52,146 nt of DNA from JALZVT01 sp039029135 (GCA_039029135.1 JBCCGT010000032.1:1-52146); one strand, 5' to 3'; shown: positions 18,213 through 29,978, numbered from the stretch's first letter. The notes: generated by a model from the letters alone, not told the origin. Made by a program: numbers and translations.

Positions 18213-19723
18213 ACGGCAAAGAAGTACTCCTGGTAGTCGAGACGGTCGCCCACGAAAAGGGCGTACCGAAGGAAGTCATCTTCGAGGCGATCGAGGTGGC
18301 GCTCGCGACGGCGACCAAGAAAAAATATGGCGAAGAGGCCGAATTTCGGGTGGCGATCGATCGCGAATCGGGCGACTACGAGACCTATCGGACGTGGGAG
18401 GTTGTCGACATCCTCACCGTCGAGGAATTCAACGCCGAAGCGCATCTGACGGTTGACCAGGCGGAAGAAAAGGACGAGTCCCTGAAGCTCGGTGGTTTCT
18501 ACGAGATCCCGGTCGAGTCCGTCGACTTCGGTCGCATCGCGGCGCAGACCGCCAAGCAGGTGATCGTGCAAAAGGTTCGCGAGGCCGAACGCGCGATGGT
18601 CATCGAGGAATACGAACCGCGCCTGATGCAACTCGTAAGCGGTACGGTTAAGAAGACCGGACGAGACACGGTAATCGTCGACCTGGGCAACAACGCCGAG
18701 GCGATCCTGCTGCGCGATGGCCTGATTCCGCGTGAGACGTTTCGCATCGGCGACCGCCTGCGCGCTCAGCTCAAAGAAATCCAGCCCGAAGCGCGCGGTC
18801 CGCAGCTTGTGCTCACGCGGACGTCGCCCGAGATGCTGATCGAGCTGTTCAAGGTCGAGGTTCCCGAGATCGCTGAGGACATCATCGAGATACGCGGCGC
18901 CGCACGCGATCCCGGCTCGCGGGCGAAGATCGCGGTCTACACGAACGATGGCCGGATCGATCCGGTGGGCGCCTGTGTGGGCATGCGGGGCTCGCGGGTG
19001 CAGGCCGTGTCCGGCGAGCTGGCCGGCGAACGTATCGATATCGTTCCCTGGGACGAAAATCCCGCCCAGCTCGCGATCAACGCGATGGCGCCGGCAGAAG
19101 TCGAGTCGATCATGCTGGACGAAGATACCCACGAGATGGACATCGCCGTGTCGGAAGACAATCTGGCGCAGGCGATCGGCCGTGGCGGCCAGAACGTTCG
19201 GCTCGCCAGTGACCTGACCGGGTGGAAGCTGAACATCATGACGGAAGAAGACGCCGTCGCGAAACAGGAAGAAGAGGCGCGCAGCTACGGCCAGGAATTC
19301 ATGGACAGCCTGTCGGTGGACGAGGACGTCGCCCTCGTGCTGGTCGAGGAGGGGTTCACCAGTCTCGAAGAAATCGCGTATGTGCCCGTCGAGGAGATGC
19401 TCGCGATCGAGGGCTTCGACGAAGAGATCGTCGAAGAGCTTCGCAATCGTGCCAAGGATGCGATGCTGATGCGCGAGATCGCGAACGAAGAGGCTATGGG
19501 CGAACACCCGCCGGCGGAAGACCTCCTGAATATGGAAGGTATGGATCGACAGCTCGCGTTCAAGCTGGCCGCCAGCGAAGTGGTGACGATGGAAGACCTG
19601 GCCGAGCTCGCGGTGCCTGATCTCATCGAGATCGACGAAGAGCTGACCGAAGAGCGCGCAGCGGAACTGATTATGACCGCGCGCAAGCCGTGGTTCGAAG
19701 AAGAAGCGGTGGGAGAGGCCTGA
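18209..19723 (+). CDS. nusA: Transcription termination/antitermination factor NusA
   Basis: NusA binds RNA polymerase and nascent RNA, modulating pausing, termination and rRNA antitermination. It has 504 residues. In order: the N-terminal polymerase-binding domain (EVLLVVETVAHEKGV), the S1 domain (about 135-200, VSGTVKKTGRDTVIVDLG), KH1 and KH2 (PVGACVGMRGSRVQAV; AIGRGGQNVRLASDLTGW), then two acidic helix-hairpin-helix repeats (about 350-495) as in gammaproteobacterial NusA. The start overlaps the rimP stop. It probably acts on the boxA-containing rRNA operon at the right end of this window. Confidence 0.97.
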   Translation: MNGKEVLLVVETVAHEKGVPKEVIFEAIEVALATATKKKYGEEAEFRVAIDRESGDYETYRTWEVVDILTVEEFNAEAHLTVDQAEEKDESLKLGGFYEIPVESVDFGRIAAQTAKQVIVQKVREAERAMVIEEYEPRLMQLVSGTVKKTGRDTVIVDLGNNAEAILLRDGLIPRETFRIGDRLRAQLKEIQPEARGPQLVLTRTSPEMLIELFKVEVPEIAEDIIEIRGAARDPGSRAKIAVYTNDGRIDPVGACVGMRGSRVQAVSGELAGERIDIVPWDENPAQLAINAMAPAEVESIMLDEDTHEMDIAVSEDNLAQAIGRGGQNVRLASDLTGWKLNIMTEEDAVAKQEEEARSYGQEFMDSLSVDEDVALVLVEEGFTSLEEIAYVPVEEMLAIEGFDEEIVEELRNRAKDAMLMREIANEEAMGEHPPAEDLLNMEGMDRQLAFKLAASEVVTMEDLAELAVPDLIEIDEELTEERAAELIMTARKPWFEEEAVGEA

Positions 19724-19776
19724 CAGCGATCCGGAATCGTTGAACAGGAAAAGGCCGAGCAGGAAAGAGTAGAAAG

Positions 19777-22473
19777 ATGTCGGAGCAAACGGTTAAGCAA
19801 CTCGCGGAAACGGTCGGTGTGCCGGTCGAGCGCCTGCTCGGTCAGATGAAGGCCGCCGGGTTGCCGCAGGGGCTGGAAGACGATGTCGTCAGTGACGACG
19901 AAAAACAGACTCTCCTCGCCTATCTGCAGAAGTCCAACGGCGAGGCCAAAGAGAGCGCGCCGAAAAAGATCACGCTGAAGCGCAAGCAGACCGGTACGCT
20001 GAAGACGGGCGGTGGCCGCGGCGGCCGAACCGTGAACGTCGAGGTTCGCCGCAAGCGCACCTATGTGAAACGCGCCGAGCTCGCTCCGGAGGCGGAAGAG
20101 ACGCCGGTCGAGGAGACGCTGCCGCCGCCGGTCGAAGAGCCGCCCGTGGTCGAGCCGGAGCCGGTCGTCGCCGCAGAGCCCGAACCGGTACCCGAGCCTG
20201 AGCCGGAGATCGAGCCGGAACCTGAGGTAGAGGTTGTCGCGGAGGCTGAGGTCGAGGCGACGCCTGATCGACCGCTGACGGCGCTGGAACTTGAGCGCGC
20301 CCGCAACCGTGACCTCGAGGCCGCGCGCAAGGCGGCAACGGAACAGTCCCGTCGCGAAGATGCCGCGCGCAAGGAAGACCTGCAGCGCGCCAAAGAACAA
20401 GCCGCGCGCCGCGCCGAAGAGGCGGCGGCTGAGGCCAAGCGCAAAGAGCAGGAGAAGTCCGCAGCCCCGAAGGAAACCCTGGCCGAGCAGGCTGCCAAGG
20501 TGCAGGCAGAGGTGCAGGCCGCCGAAAAGGGCGGCAAGCGTGGCAAGGACAAGGAGCGCAGCGGCGGCAGCAAGCCCTGGGAAAACCGCGGTCGCAGTGG
20601 TCGCGGCGGGCGCCGCGAGCTATCGCTGAAGGGCGACAAGCGTCGCAGTAAGCGGCGCGCCGCAATGCCGTCCGTGGACATGCAGGGCGGCGAGTTCGAG
20701 AAGCCGACGGAATTCAAGCAGATCGAGGTCGAGATCGGCGACATGGTCGGCATCGGCGATCTCGCGCAGCGCATGTCCGTGAAGGCCGGCGAGGTCATCA
20801 AGGTGCTGATGGGTCTTGGCGTGATGGCGACCATCAACCAGACCGTCGATCAGGACACCGCGACCCTGGTTGTGGAAGAGATGGGACACGTCGTCAAGCT
20901 GGTGTCTGAGGATGCGCTCGAGCAGGAACACGAAGAGACGCTGAAGATTGACGGCGACGCCGAATCGCGGCCGCCTGTCGTCACCGTTATGGGCCACGTC
21001 GATCACGGCAAGACGTCGCTGTTGGACTACATCCGCAACACGCGCGTGACCAGCGGCGAGGCTGGTGGCATCACTCAGCACATCGGCGCCTATCACGTCG
21101 AGATTCCGCAGGGTCGCCTGACCTTCCTCGACACGCCCGGCCACGCGGCGTTCACCGCGATGCGCGCCCGCGGCGCGAAGTCGACGGACGTCGTCATCCT
21201 GGTGGTCGCTGCGAACGACGGCGTGATGCCGCAGACGCAGGAGGCCGTGCAGCACGCCAAGGCGGCAGAGGTGCCGCTGGTGGTCGCGATCAACAAGATG
21301 GATCTGGAGGGCGCCGATCCGGAGCGCGTCAAGAATGAGCTGTCGGCGCTCGAAGTCATACCCGAAGACTGGGGTGGCGATACGCAGTTCATTCCCGTGA
21401 GCGCGCTGACCGGAGACGGCATCGATGCGCTGCTCGAGGCCGTGTTGCTGCAGTCCGAGCTGCTCGAGCTGCAGGCCGTTCCCGAGGCGTCTGGACGAGG
21501 CGTGGTTGTCGAGTCGCGACTCGATCGCGGTCGCGGCCCCGTCTCTACGCTGTTGATTCAGAACGGCACGCTGAGCCGCGGCGACGTGGTGATCGCGGGC
21601 GAGTTCTACGGGCGCGTGCGCGCCATGCTCAATGACAAGGGCGAACAGGTCGACAACGCAGGACCGTCCATACCCGTCGAGCTGCTCGGCTTAAACGGCA
21701 CGCCGGACGCCGGTGACGACTTCAGCGTCGTGGCCGACGAACGCCGGGCGCGTGAACTCGCCGAGTTTCGCGCCGACAAGTCCCAGGCCCAGCGCCAGGC
21801 GATGCAGCAGGCCGCGAAGATCGAAAACATGTTTGCGAATCTGGGCGAGGGCGAGAAGCGCGTGCTTAAGCTCGTGCTCAAGGCCGACGTGCGGGGCTCG
21901 CTGGAGGCCATCACGCAGGCGCTCGCCGACATCGGCAATGATGAGGTGTCCGTGCAGCTCCTGGGCTCCGGCGTCGGCGGCATCACGGTTTCTGACGCGA
22001 CCATGGCGATGACCTATGGTGCGGCGATCTTCGGCTTTAACGTGCGCGCTGACGGCGCGGCGAAGAAGCTGATCGAACGCGAAGGCATGGACCTGCGCTA
22101 CTACAGCGTCATCTACGAGCTCATCGACGACGTCAAACAGGTGCTGTCGGGGATGCTCGCGCCGGAGATTCGCGAAGAGATCGTCGGTACCGCTCAGGTT
22201 CGCGAGGTATTCCGTTCGCCGAAGTTCGGCGCGGTCGCGGGCTGTATGGTCATCGAGGGTATCGTCTACCGAAACAAGAAGATTCGCGTGTTGCGCGACA
22301 ACGTCGTCATCTACGAGGGCGAGCTAGAGAGCCTGCGTCGCTTCAAGGACGACGTTCAGGAGGTTCGCAACGGTCTCGAGTGCGGCATTGGGGTACGCAA
22401 CTACAACGATGTGCGCGAAGGCGATCAGATCGAAGTCTTCGAAACGCGCGAAGTGACGCGTGAGCTCGCTTGA
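19777..22473 (+). CDS. infB: Translation initiation factor IF-2
   Basis: IF-2 is a GTPase that brings fMet-tRNA to the 30S subunit and promotes subunit joining. It has 898 residues. The N-terminal IF2-N domain (TVKQLAETVGVPVERLLGQM) is followed by a long low-complexity region (about 60-310): first a Glu/Pro/Val-rich stretch, then Ala/Lys/Glu/Arg-rich helical repeats. The G domain has G1 GHVDHGKTSL, G3 DTPGHAAF, G4 NKMD and G5 SAL. The C-terminal domains contain ADVRGSLEAI and end in the fMet-tRNA-binding IF2-C domain. It lies 53 bp after nusA and overlaps the rbfA start region. The adjacent initiator tRNA gene supplies its ligand. Confidence 0.97.
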   Translation: MSEQTVKQLAETVGVPVERLLGQMKAAGLPQGLEDDVVSDDEKQTLLAYLQKSNGEAKESAPKKITLKRKQTGTLKTGGGRGGRTVNVEVRRKRTYVKRAELAPEAEETPVEETLPPPVEEPPVVEPEPVVAAEPEPVPEPEPEIEPEPEVEVVAEAEVEATPDRPLTALELERARNRDLEAARKAATEQSRREDAARKEDLQRAKEQAARRAEEAAAEAKRKEQEKSAAPKETLAEQAAKVQAEVQAAEKGGKRGKDKERSGGSKPWENRGRSGRGGRRELSLKGDKRRSKRRAAMPSVDMQGGEFEKPTEFKQIEVEIGDMVGIGDLAQRMSVKAGEVIKVLMGLGVMATINQTVDQDTATLVVEEMGHVVKLVSEDALEQEHEETLKIDGDAESRPPVVTVMGHVDHGKTSLLDYIRNTRVTSGEAGGITQHIGAYHVEIPQGRLTFLDTPGHAAFTAMRARGAKSTDVVILVVAANDGVMPQTQEAVQHAKAAEVPLVVAINKMDLEGADPERVKNELSALEVIPEDWGGDTQFIPVSALTGDGIDALLEAVLLQSELLELQAVPEASGRGVVVESRLDRGRGPVSTLLIQNGTLSRGDVVIAGEFYGRVRAMLNDKGEQVDNAGPSIPVELLGLNGTPDAGDDFSVVADERRARELAEFRADKSQAQRQAMQQAAKIENMFANLGEGEKRVLKLVLKADVRGSLEAITQALADIGNDEVSVQLLGSGVGGITVSDATMAMTYGAAIFGFNVRADGAAKKLIEREGMDLRYYSVIYELIDDVKQVLSGMLAPEIREEIVGTAQVREVFRSPKFGAVAGCMVIEGIVYRNKKIRVLRDNVVIYEGELESLRRFKDDVQEVRNGLECGIGVRNYNDVREGDQIEVFETREVTRELA

Positions 22474-22478
22474 ATACG

Positions 22479-22916
22479 ATGCGTGACTCGGGTCGCGAAA
22501 TTCGCGTCGCGGACTTTGTGCGAGACGAGGTCGCGGACATTCTGCGCAGCGAAGTGCGCGACCCGCGCGTGTCGTTCGTCAGCATTAACGACGTCAAAGT
22601 CAGTCGTGACCTGTCGTTCGCCGATGTCTATGTGTCCTCGCTGGAGGCAACCGACGAGGACGGCAAGGCGGCGCTCATCAAGGCGCTGAACGGCGCCGCC
22701 GGCTTCGTGCGTTCGCAGCTCGCCCGCCGGCACAGCATGCGCACCACGCCCAAGCCGCGCTTCCACTATGACGAGGTCGCGGCCAACGCGGCTCGAATGG
22801 ATGCGCTCATCTCGTCGGCCCTTGCCGAAGACCGCGAGCGAGCCGTTCAGCGCGGTGACGTTGAGTTCGACGCTCACGAAGCTGCGCAGTCGCCGCCCGA
22901 CGGGAACTCCGCATGA
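22479..22916 (+). CDS. rbfA: 30S ribosome-binding factor RbfA
   Basis: RbfA is a KH-type protein needed for 16S 5'-end maturation and cold adaptation. It has 145 residues from the ATG at 22479 (MRDSGREIRVADFVRDEVADIL); a TTG at 22470, overlapping the infB stop as TTGA, would add three residues and is an equal candidate by coupling. The core RSEVRDPRVSFVSINDVKVSRDLSFADVYV (shown in part) and the FVRSQLARRHSMRTTPKPRFHYD region fit the family. It overlaps truB by four bases (ATGA). Confidence 0.94.
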   Translation: MRDSGREIRVADFVRDEVADILRSEVRDPRVSFVSINDVKVSRDLSFADVYVSSLEATDEDGKAALIKALNGAAGFVRSQLARRHSMRTTPKPRFHYDEVAANAARMDALISSALAEDRERAVQRGDVEFDAHEAAQSPPDGNSA

Positions 22917-23824
22917 GGCGACGTAATCGAGGTCGTGACATCAGCGGCGTGCTCGTAGTGGACAAGGAACAGGGGTGTACCAGCAACGACGTGGTGCAGC
23001 GCGCGAAGCGGCTGTTCAACGCGCGCAAGGTCGGTCACACGGGCAGCCTCGATCCGTTGGCCACCGGCGTGCTGCCGCTGTGCTTCGGCGAGGCCACCAA
23101 GTTTTCTCAGTTTCTGCTGTCATCTGACAAGGTCTACCGCGCGCGCATTCTGCTTGGCGTGCGCACCGCGAGCGGCGACGCGGAGGGCGAGGTGCTCGAA
23201 GAACGCCCCGTTCCGGAGCTTACCGCCAGCGACATCGATGCAGCGCTGGAGGGTTTTCGCGGCGAGATCGAGCAGATTCCGTCGATGTATTCCGCGCTGA
23301 AGCACAACGGCCAGCCGCTGTACAAGCTGGCGCGGCAGGGTAAAGAAGTCGAACGAGAACCTCGCAAGGTGCATATCTTCAGCAACGAGCTGGAGTCGTT
23401 TGACGGAACCAGCATGGTGCTGCGCATCCACTGCAGCAAGGGCACCTACGTCCGCAGCCTGGCCGAGGATCTGGGCGAACAGCTCGGCTGCGGCGGCCAC
23501 GTCACCGAGCTGCGGCGGCTGCAGGCCGGGCCTTTTGGCGTCGATGACATGGTGACCTTCGACCAGCTCGAGGCCGCGAAGGGCGAAGGCGACGTCGCGG
23601 TACTGCTGCAGCCCATATCGAGCGCGGTTCGCCAGTGGCCGGTCGTGGTGCTGCCCAGCAACGCGGCGTTCTATCTGCGCCAGGGTCAGCCCGTGCAGAT
23701 CGCGCACGCGCCGACGGAGGGCTGGGTGCAGCTCTGTGAACAATCCGAGGCCGGTCCCTTCATGGGGGTTGGCGAGATTCTCGACGATGGACGGGTTGCC
23801 CCGCGTCGTCTGGTGGCGGGCTGA
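22913..23824 (+). CDS. truB: tRNA pseudouridine-55 synthase
   Basis: TruB makes pseudouridine 55 in the T-loop of tRNAs. It has 303 residues. The catalytic Asp lies in VGHTGSLDPLATGVLPLCFGEATK (key motif GSLDPLATG). Further motifs are the YRARILLGVRTASGD strand, QIPSMYSALKHNGQPLYKLAR and GTYVRSLAEDLGE. The C-terminal PUA-like region is present. It is coupled to rbfA by an ATGA overlap. rpsO follows 92 bp later, which leaves room for a separate rpsO promoter. Confidence 0.97.
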   Translation: MRRRNRGRDISGVLVVDKEQGCTSNDVVQRAKRLFNARKVGHTGSLDPLATGVLPLCFGEATKFSQFLLSSDKVYRARILLGVRTASGDAEGEVLEERPVPELTASDIDAALEGFRGEIEQIPSMYSALKHNGQPLYKLARQGKEVEREPRKVHIFSNELESFDGTSMVLRIHCSKGTYVRSLAEDLGEQLGCGGHVTELRRLQAGPFGVDDMVTFDQLEAAKGEGDVAVLLQPISSAVRQWPVVVLPSNAAFYLRQGQPVQIAHAPTEGWVQLCEQSEAGPFMGVGEILDDGRVAPRRLVAG

Positions 23825-23916
23825 TACTCAAGGTAGCAGCCCGTCGAAACTGAGGCGACTGTAAGTGTGCGCGGTCGTACTCGTATCAAACACCGCACAT
23901 TCGATTGGAGAACAAC

Positions 23917-24186
23917 ATGGCTCTTAATGCCGAAAGAAAGAACGAGATCGTCAAGGAGTATCGGCGCGATGACAGCGACACCGGCTCGCCGGAGGTCCAG
24001 GTCGCGCTGCTGACGCACAACATCAACGGGTTGCAGGATCACTTCCGCGACCACAAGAAAGATCATCATTCGCGCCGCGGTTTGATCCGTATGGTCAATC
24101 AACGTCGCAAGCTGCTCGACTATCTGAAGGAAAAAGACGCAAACAGATACGCCGAGCTTATCAAGCGCCTGGGTCTGCGCCGTTAG
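23917..24186 (+). CDS. rpsO: 30S ribosomal protein S15
   Basis: S15 is an early-binding 30S protein that contacts the central domain of 16S rRNA and forms an intersubunit bridge. It has 89 residues from the ATG at 23917, preceded by GGAG. Landmarks are the family motifs DTGSPEVQVALLT, HKKDHHSRRGLIRMVNQRRKLLDYL and the C-terminal YAELIKRLGLRR (all given in part). It sits 20 bp before pnp. In E. coli, S15 represses its own mRNA by binding a leader pseudoknot; I did not identify an equivalent structure here. Confidence 0.97.
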   Translation: MALNAERKNEIVKEYRRDDSDTGSPEVQVALLTHNINGLQDHFRDHKKDHHSRRGLIRMVNQRRKLLDYLKEKDANRYAELIKRLGLRR

Positions 24187-24206
24187 GCCCCGTAGAGGAA
24201 AAGAAA

Positions 24207-26312
24207 GTGAACGCAATACAGAGAGAGTTTCAGTTTGGCGAGCACAAGGTTGTGCTCGAGGCCGGTCGGATCGCGAGGCAGTCCACTGGGTCGGTAATGG
24301 CGAGCATGGGCGACACCGTCGTGCTGTGCACCGCGGTCGGCGCGCGCGACGCGCGCCCGGGACAGGCCTTCTTCCCGCTGACCGTCAACTATCAGGAAAA
24401 GACCTACGCGGCCGGCAAGATCCCGGGCGGTTTCTTCCGTCGCGAGGGCCGTCCTTCCGAGAAAGAGACGCTGACCTCGCGCCTCATCGACCGTCCGATC
24501 CGCCCGCTGTTTCCGAAGGGCTTCATGAACGAGGTGCAGGTCGTCTGTACCGTGATGTCCGCAGACAAAGACATGGATCCGGATGTCATCTCGATGATCG
24601 GCGCCTCGGCAGCGCTCAGCATCTCGGGCATTCCGTTTAGCGGCCCGATCGGCTGCGCGCGCGTCGGCTACAAGGACGGCACCTACCTGCTGAATCCCGG
24701 CTACGAGGCGCTCAAGGAATCGCACCTCAACATGGTCGTCGCAGGCACCGAGGGCGCCGTTCTGATGGTCGAGTCAGAGGCCAATGAGCTGACCGAAGAC
24801 CAGATGCTGGGCGGCGTGCTGTTCTGTCATCAGGAAATGCAGGTTGCGATCGACGCAATCAAGAGCCTCACCGAAGAGGTCGGCAAGCCGCGCTGGGACT
24901 GGGAGCCCGCACCGGTGAACGAGTCGCTCCTCGACGCGGTAACGGCACAGGTCAGCAACGACCTCGGCGCCGCCTATCGCATCACGGACAAGATGGAGCG
25001 TCAGGCGCGCGTATCGGAGCTGCGCAAGGGCCTCGTCCAAACGCTGGGCGAAGACAACGACACAGACGAAGTGACGGGCCTGTTCAGCAAGGTCGAGAAG
25101 AGCATCGTCCGCAATCGCGTACTCGACGGCGAGCCGCGCATCGACGGGCGCGATCTGCGCACCGTGCGTCCGATCTCGGTTGAGGTGGGTTCACTGCCCA
25201 AGACGCACGGCTCGGCGATCTTCACCCGTGGCGAGACGCAGGCGATCGTCGTTGCGACGCTCGGCACGCTGCGCGATGCAGCCCTGATCGACGCGCTGGA
25301 GGGTTCCTACAAGGATCACTTCCTGCTGCACTACAACTTCCCGCCGTACAGCGTTGGCGAGGCGGGCTTCATGGGTGGTCCGAAGCGCCGTGAAATCGGC
25401 CACGGCAAGCTCGCGCGTCGCGGCGTGCAGGCCATGCTGCCTGACGAAGAGGCGTTCCCCTACACCATTCGCGTGGTCTCTGAGATCACTGAGTCGAACG
25501 GCTCGTCCTCGATGGCGTCGGTCTGTGGCACGTCGCTCGCATTGATGGACGCCGGCATCCCGATTCGTGGGCCGGTAGCCGGCGTGGCGATGGGGCTGGT
25601 GAAGGAAGGCAACCGTTACGCGGTGCTGACCGACATCCTTGGTGACGAAGATCATCTCGGCGACATGGACTTCAAGGTCGCGGGCACCGCCCGTGGCGTC
25701 ACCGCGCTGCAGATGGACATCAAGATCGAAGGCATCACCGACGAGATCATGGAGGCCGCCCTCGAGCAGGCGAACGAGGCGCGACTGCACATTCTCGGCG
25801 AGATGAACAAGGTCATCGACGCGCCGCGCGATCACATCTCCGAGCACGCGCCTTCGATGGTTGTGCTGAAGGTCCATCCGGACAAGATCCGCGACATCAT
25901 CGGCAAGGGTGGTGCGACCATCCGCGGCATCGTCGAAGAGACGGGTGCCGAGGTCGATATCGACGACGATGGCAGCGTGCGCATCTACGCCTCCGACGGC
26001 GATTCAAAGAATGCCGCCGTGGCGCGGATTCAGGAGATCACCGCCGAGGCGGAAGTCGGTCGCATCTATCACGGCAAGGTGGAGCGCATCGTCGACTTCG
26101 GCGCGTTCATCAACATCCTGCCGGGTAAGGATGGCCTGCTGCACATCTCGCAGATCGCCCAGGAGCGCGTCGAGAAGGTGAGCGACTATCTGGAAGAAGG
26201 TCAGATGATCGACGTGGTCGTCCTGGATGTGGACGCCCGTGGACGCATCAAGCTGTCCATGAAGGAAGTCGAGAACTACAAGCAGGACGAAGCGGAAGCC
26301 GAGTCGGCTTGA
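24207..26312 (+). CDS. pnp: Polyribonucleotide nucleotidyltransferase (PNPase)
   Basis: PNPase degrades RNA 3'-to-5' by phosphorolysis and is part of the degradosome. It has 701 residues. The first RNase PH-like domain includes PGGFFRREGRPSEKETLTSRL; the second, catalytic one includes FTRGETQAI, FPPYSVGEAGFMGGPKRREIGHG and LGDEDHLGDMDFKVAGT with the metal-binding aspartates. A KH domain (IIGKGGATIRGIVEETG) and an S1 domain (GRIYHGKVERIVDFGAFINI) end the protein. The GTG at 24207 follows an AGAGGAAA ribosome site. A strong hairpin lies downstream at 26379. Confidence 0.97.
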   Translation: MNAIQREFQFGEHKVVLEAGRIARQSTGSVMASMGDTVVLCTAVGARDARPGQAFFPLTVNYQEKTYAAGKIPGGFFRREGRPSEKETLTSRLIDRPIRPLFPKGFMNEVQVVCTVMSADKDMDPDVISMIGASAALSISGIPFSGPIGCARVGYKDGTYLLNPGYEALKESHLNMVVAGTEGAVLMVESEANELTEDQMLGGVLFCHQEMQVAIDAIKSLTEEVGKPRWDWEPAPVNESLLDAVTAQVSNDLGAAYRITDKMERQARVSELRKGLVQTLGEDNDTDEVTGLFSKVEKSIVRNRVLDGEPRIDGRDLRTVRPISVEVGSLPKTHGSAIFTRGETQAIVVATLGTLRDAALIDALEGSYKDHFLLHYNFPPYSVGEAGFMGGPKRREIGHGKLARRGVQAMLPDEEAFPYTIRVVSEITESNGSSSMASVCGTSLALMDAGIPIRGPVAGVAMGLVKEGNRYAVLTDILGDEDHLGDMDFKVAGTARGVTALQMDIKIEGITDEIMEAALEQANEARLHILGEMNKVIDAPRDHISEHAPSMVVLKVHPDKIRDIIGKGGATIRGIVEETGAEVDIDDDGSVRIYASDGDSKNAAVARIQEITAEAEVGRIYHGKVERIVDFGAFINILPGKDGLLHISQIAQERVEKVSDYLEEGQMIDVVVLDVDARGRIKLSMKEVENYKQDEAEAESA

Positions 26313-26378
26313 TCTGATCCGCCCCTACCGCGGAGGGTCGCTCCTTCCGCGAAGATGGGACGGCCGGGGTCAGAGTCG

Positions 26379-26412
26379 GGGGTCAGAGTCCTTACTCTGA
26401 CCCCATTTCTTT
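26379..26412. terminator. Perfect 11-bp hairpin between convergent pnp and acs
   Basis: The arms GGGGTCAGAGT (26379-26389) and ACTCTGACCCC (26394-26404) pair perfectly around CCTT, then ATTTCTTT follows, so it can end pnp transcription. The stem is symmetrical and the gene pair is convergent, but on the - strand no T-run follows it, so the acs direction is less clear. A second copy of the left arm (26366-26376) precedes it. The sequence resembles GGGGTCAGAG-type dispersed repeats associated with REP transposases in many proteobacteria (from memory). Confidence 0.8.
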
Positions 26413-26431
26413 CTCCGCCCCCCGCCTTTTC

Positions 26432-28378
<1,947 letters not shown>

Positions 28379-28430
28379 CGCGATCCTTCGTTGTCTGTGC
28401 GTCTTGAGCGCAGGGCGGCCTTACGGTTCG

Positions 28431-29978
28431 CTATGCGCTGCCAAGATCGTGGATGTGATCGATCAGGCGCTGGCTGTTACCGCTGCGCTCATCCAGGCGC
28501 TCGTCGCCTTGCAGCGCCGGAAACACCCGCTCCGCGAGCTTCTTGCCCAGTTCTACGCCCCACTGATCGAACGAATTGATGTTCCAAAACACGCCCTGAC
28601 AGAACACCTTCTGTTCATAGAGGGCGAGCAGCGTACCCAGCGCGCTAGGCGACAGCTCGCGCAACAGAATCGTCGTGGTCGGTCTGGCGCCGGCGACCCG
28701 TCGCGCGGGGTCCGCGGGATCATCGCCCTGCTCCATCGCTTCGGCCTGGCCGAGCAGGTTGGCGAGCTGCCACAGGTGCTGCTCGCGCCGGTCGTGCGCC
28801 GGTCGTACCACGCCGACGAAGTCGGCGGTAAACGCGCGGTTGCCCTGATGCAGTAGCTGGTGAAACGCGTGCTGGCCGTTGGTCTCTTCGCCACCCCAGA
28901 GAACGGGCATCGTTTGGCAGGCCACGGGATTGCCGTCGCGGTCGACAGACTTGCCGTTGCTCTCCATCTCGAGCTGCTGCAGGAAGTCGGGCAGCAGGCG
29001 CAGACGGCGATCGTAGCTGAGCACCGCGAGGCTCTCGGCGCCGCGAAAGTTGTAGTTAAAGAGCCCGGCGAGGGCCATCAGAACGGGCGCGTTTTGCTCG
29101 AGAGGCTCCTCGGCCAGATGCCGATCGACGAGGCGGGCACCGGCCAGAAAGTCGCGAAACGCCGCTTCTCCGAAAGCGAGCAGCAGCGGTATGCCGACCG
29201 CCGACCAGACCGAATAGCGGCCGCCGACCCAGTCCCACATGGCGAAGGTGTTCGCTGGGTCTATGCCGAACCGCTCGACCGCCTCGAGGTTGCTCGAGAC
29301 CGCGATGAAGTGTGCGGCGACGGCCGACTTGACCTGCTGCGCCGGCGTTCGCTCGATGAACCAACTGCGCGCGAACTCTGCGTTGAGGCGCGTCTCCAAT
29401 GTTCCGAACGACTTGCTGGCAACGATGAACAGCGTCGTTTCCGGATCGAGATCGCGTAGCGCTTCGGTCGCCGCGTGGCCGTCGAGATTGGCGATGAAGC
29501 GCACACTGAGGCGGTCTGTCGGATCGCGCAGCGCATCGTAGACAAGCTCCGGCCCGAGGTGTGAACCCCCGATACCGATGTGCACGACGGTCTTGAAGGC
29601 GCGCCCGGTATAGCCGCGACGTCGATTAGCACGCACGTCTTCGGCGAAGCCAATCATCTGCTCGAGCGTGTCATCGATCGCCTCGGCCACGGCTGCGGGA
29701 CGCTCGTCCGCGCGTGCGCGCAGGGCAGAGTGCAGCGCCGGTCGATCTTCGGTGTTGTTGATGTGATCGCCTCGCAGCTGTGCTGCGATCGCGGCCTCGA
29801 GACCCATTTCCCTCGCGAACCGTACCAGCGTGGACCAGGCCTCAGGATTGAGTCGCTGCCGGCTCAGGTCGAGGCAGAGTTCGCCCAGCACGAGACTCCG
29901 CGGCGCCGGCTCCACGCTGGCGGGTTCGCTTTCCAGCGCGCCTAGCGCGTGCCACGCGTCCGTGGTGGTTGGATTCAT
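28431..29978 (-). CDS. pgi: Glucose-6-phosphate isomerase
   Basis: Pgi interconverts glucose-6-phosphate and fructose-6-phosphate. It has 515 residues, shorter than the 549 of E. coli but usual for several gammaproteobacterial lineages. Motifs seen are VVHIGIGGSHLGPELV, FIVASKSFGTLET, DWVGGRYSVWSAVG, the signature LPDFLQQLEMESNGK, GQHAFHQLLHQG and QWGVELGKKLA with the catalytic lysine. It lies between panC (118-bp gap) and acs. In Pseudomonas panD separates panC and pgi; no panD is present here. Confidence 0.97.
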   Translation of the reverse strand: MNPTTTDAWHALGALESEPASVEPAPRSLVLGELCLDLSRQRLNPEAWSTLVRFAREMGLEAAIAAQLRGDHINNTEDRPALHSALRARADERPAAVAEAIDDTLEQMIGFAEDVRANRRRGYTGRAFKTVVHIGIGGSHLGPELVYDALRDPTDRLSVRFIANLDGHAATEALRDLDPETTLFIVASKSFGTLETRLNAEFARSWFIERTPAQQVKSAVAAHFIAVSSNLEAVERFGIDPANTFAMWDWVGGRYSVWSAVGIPLLLAFGEAAFRDFLAGARLVDRHLAEEPLEQNAPVLMALAGLFNYNFRGAESLAVLSYDRRLRLLPDFLQQLEMESNGKSVDRDGNPVACQTMPVLWGGEETNGQHAFHQLLHQGNRAFTADFVGVVRPAHDRREQHLWQLANLLGQAEAMEQGDDPADPARRVAGARPTTTILLRELSPSALGTLLALYEQKVFCQGVFWNINSFDQWGVELGKKLAERVFPALQGDERLDERSGNSQRLIDHIHDLGSA

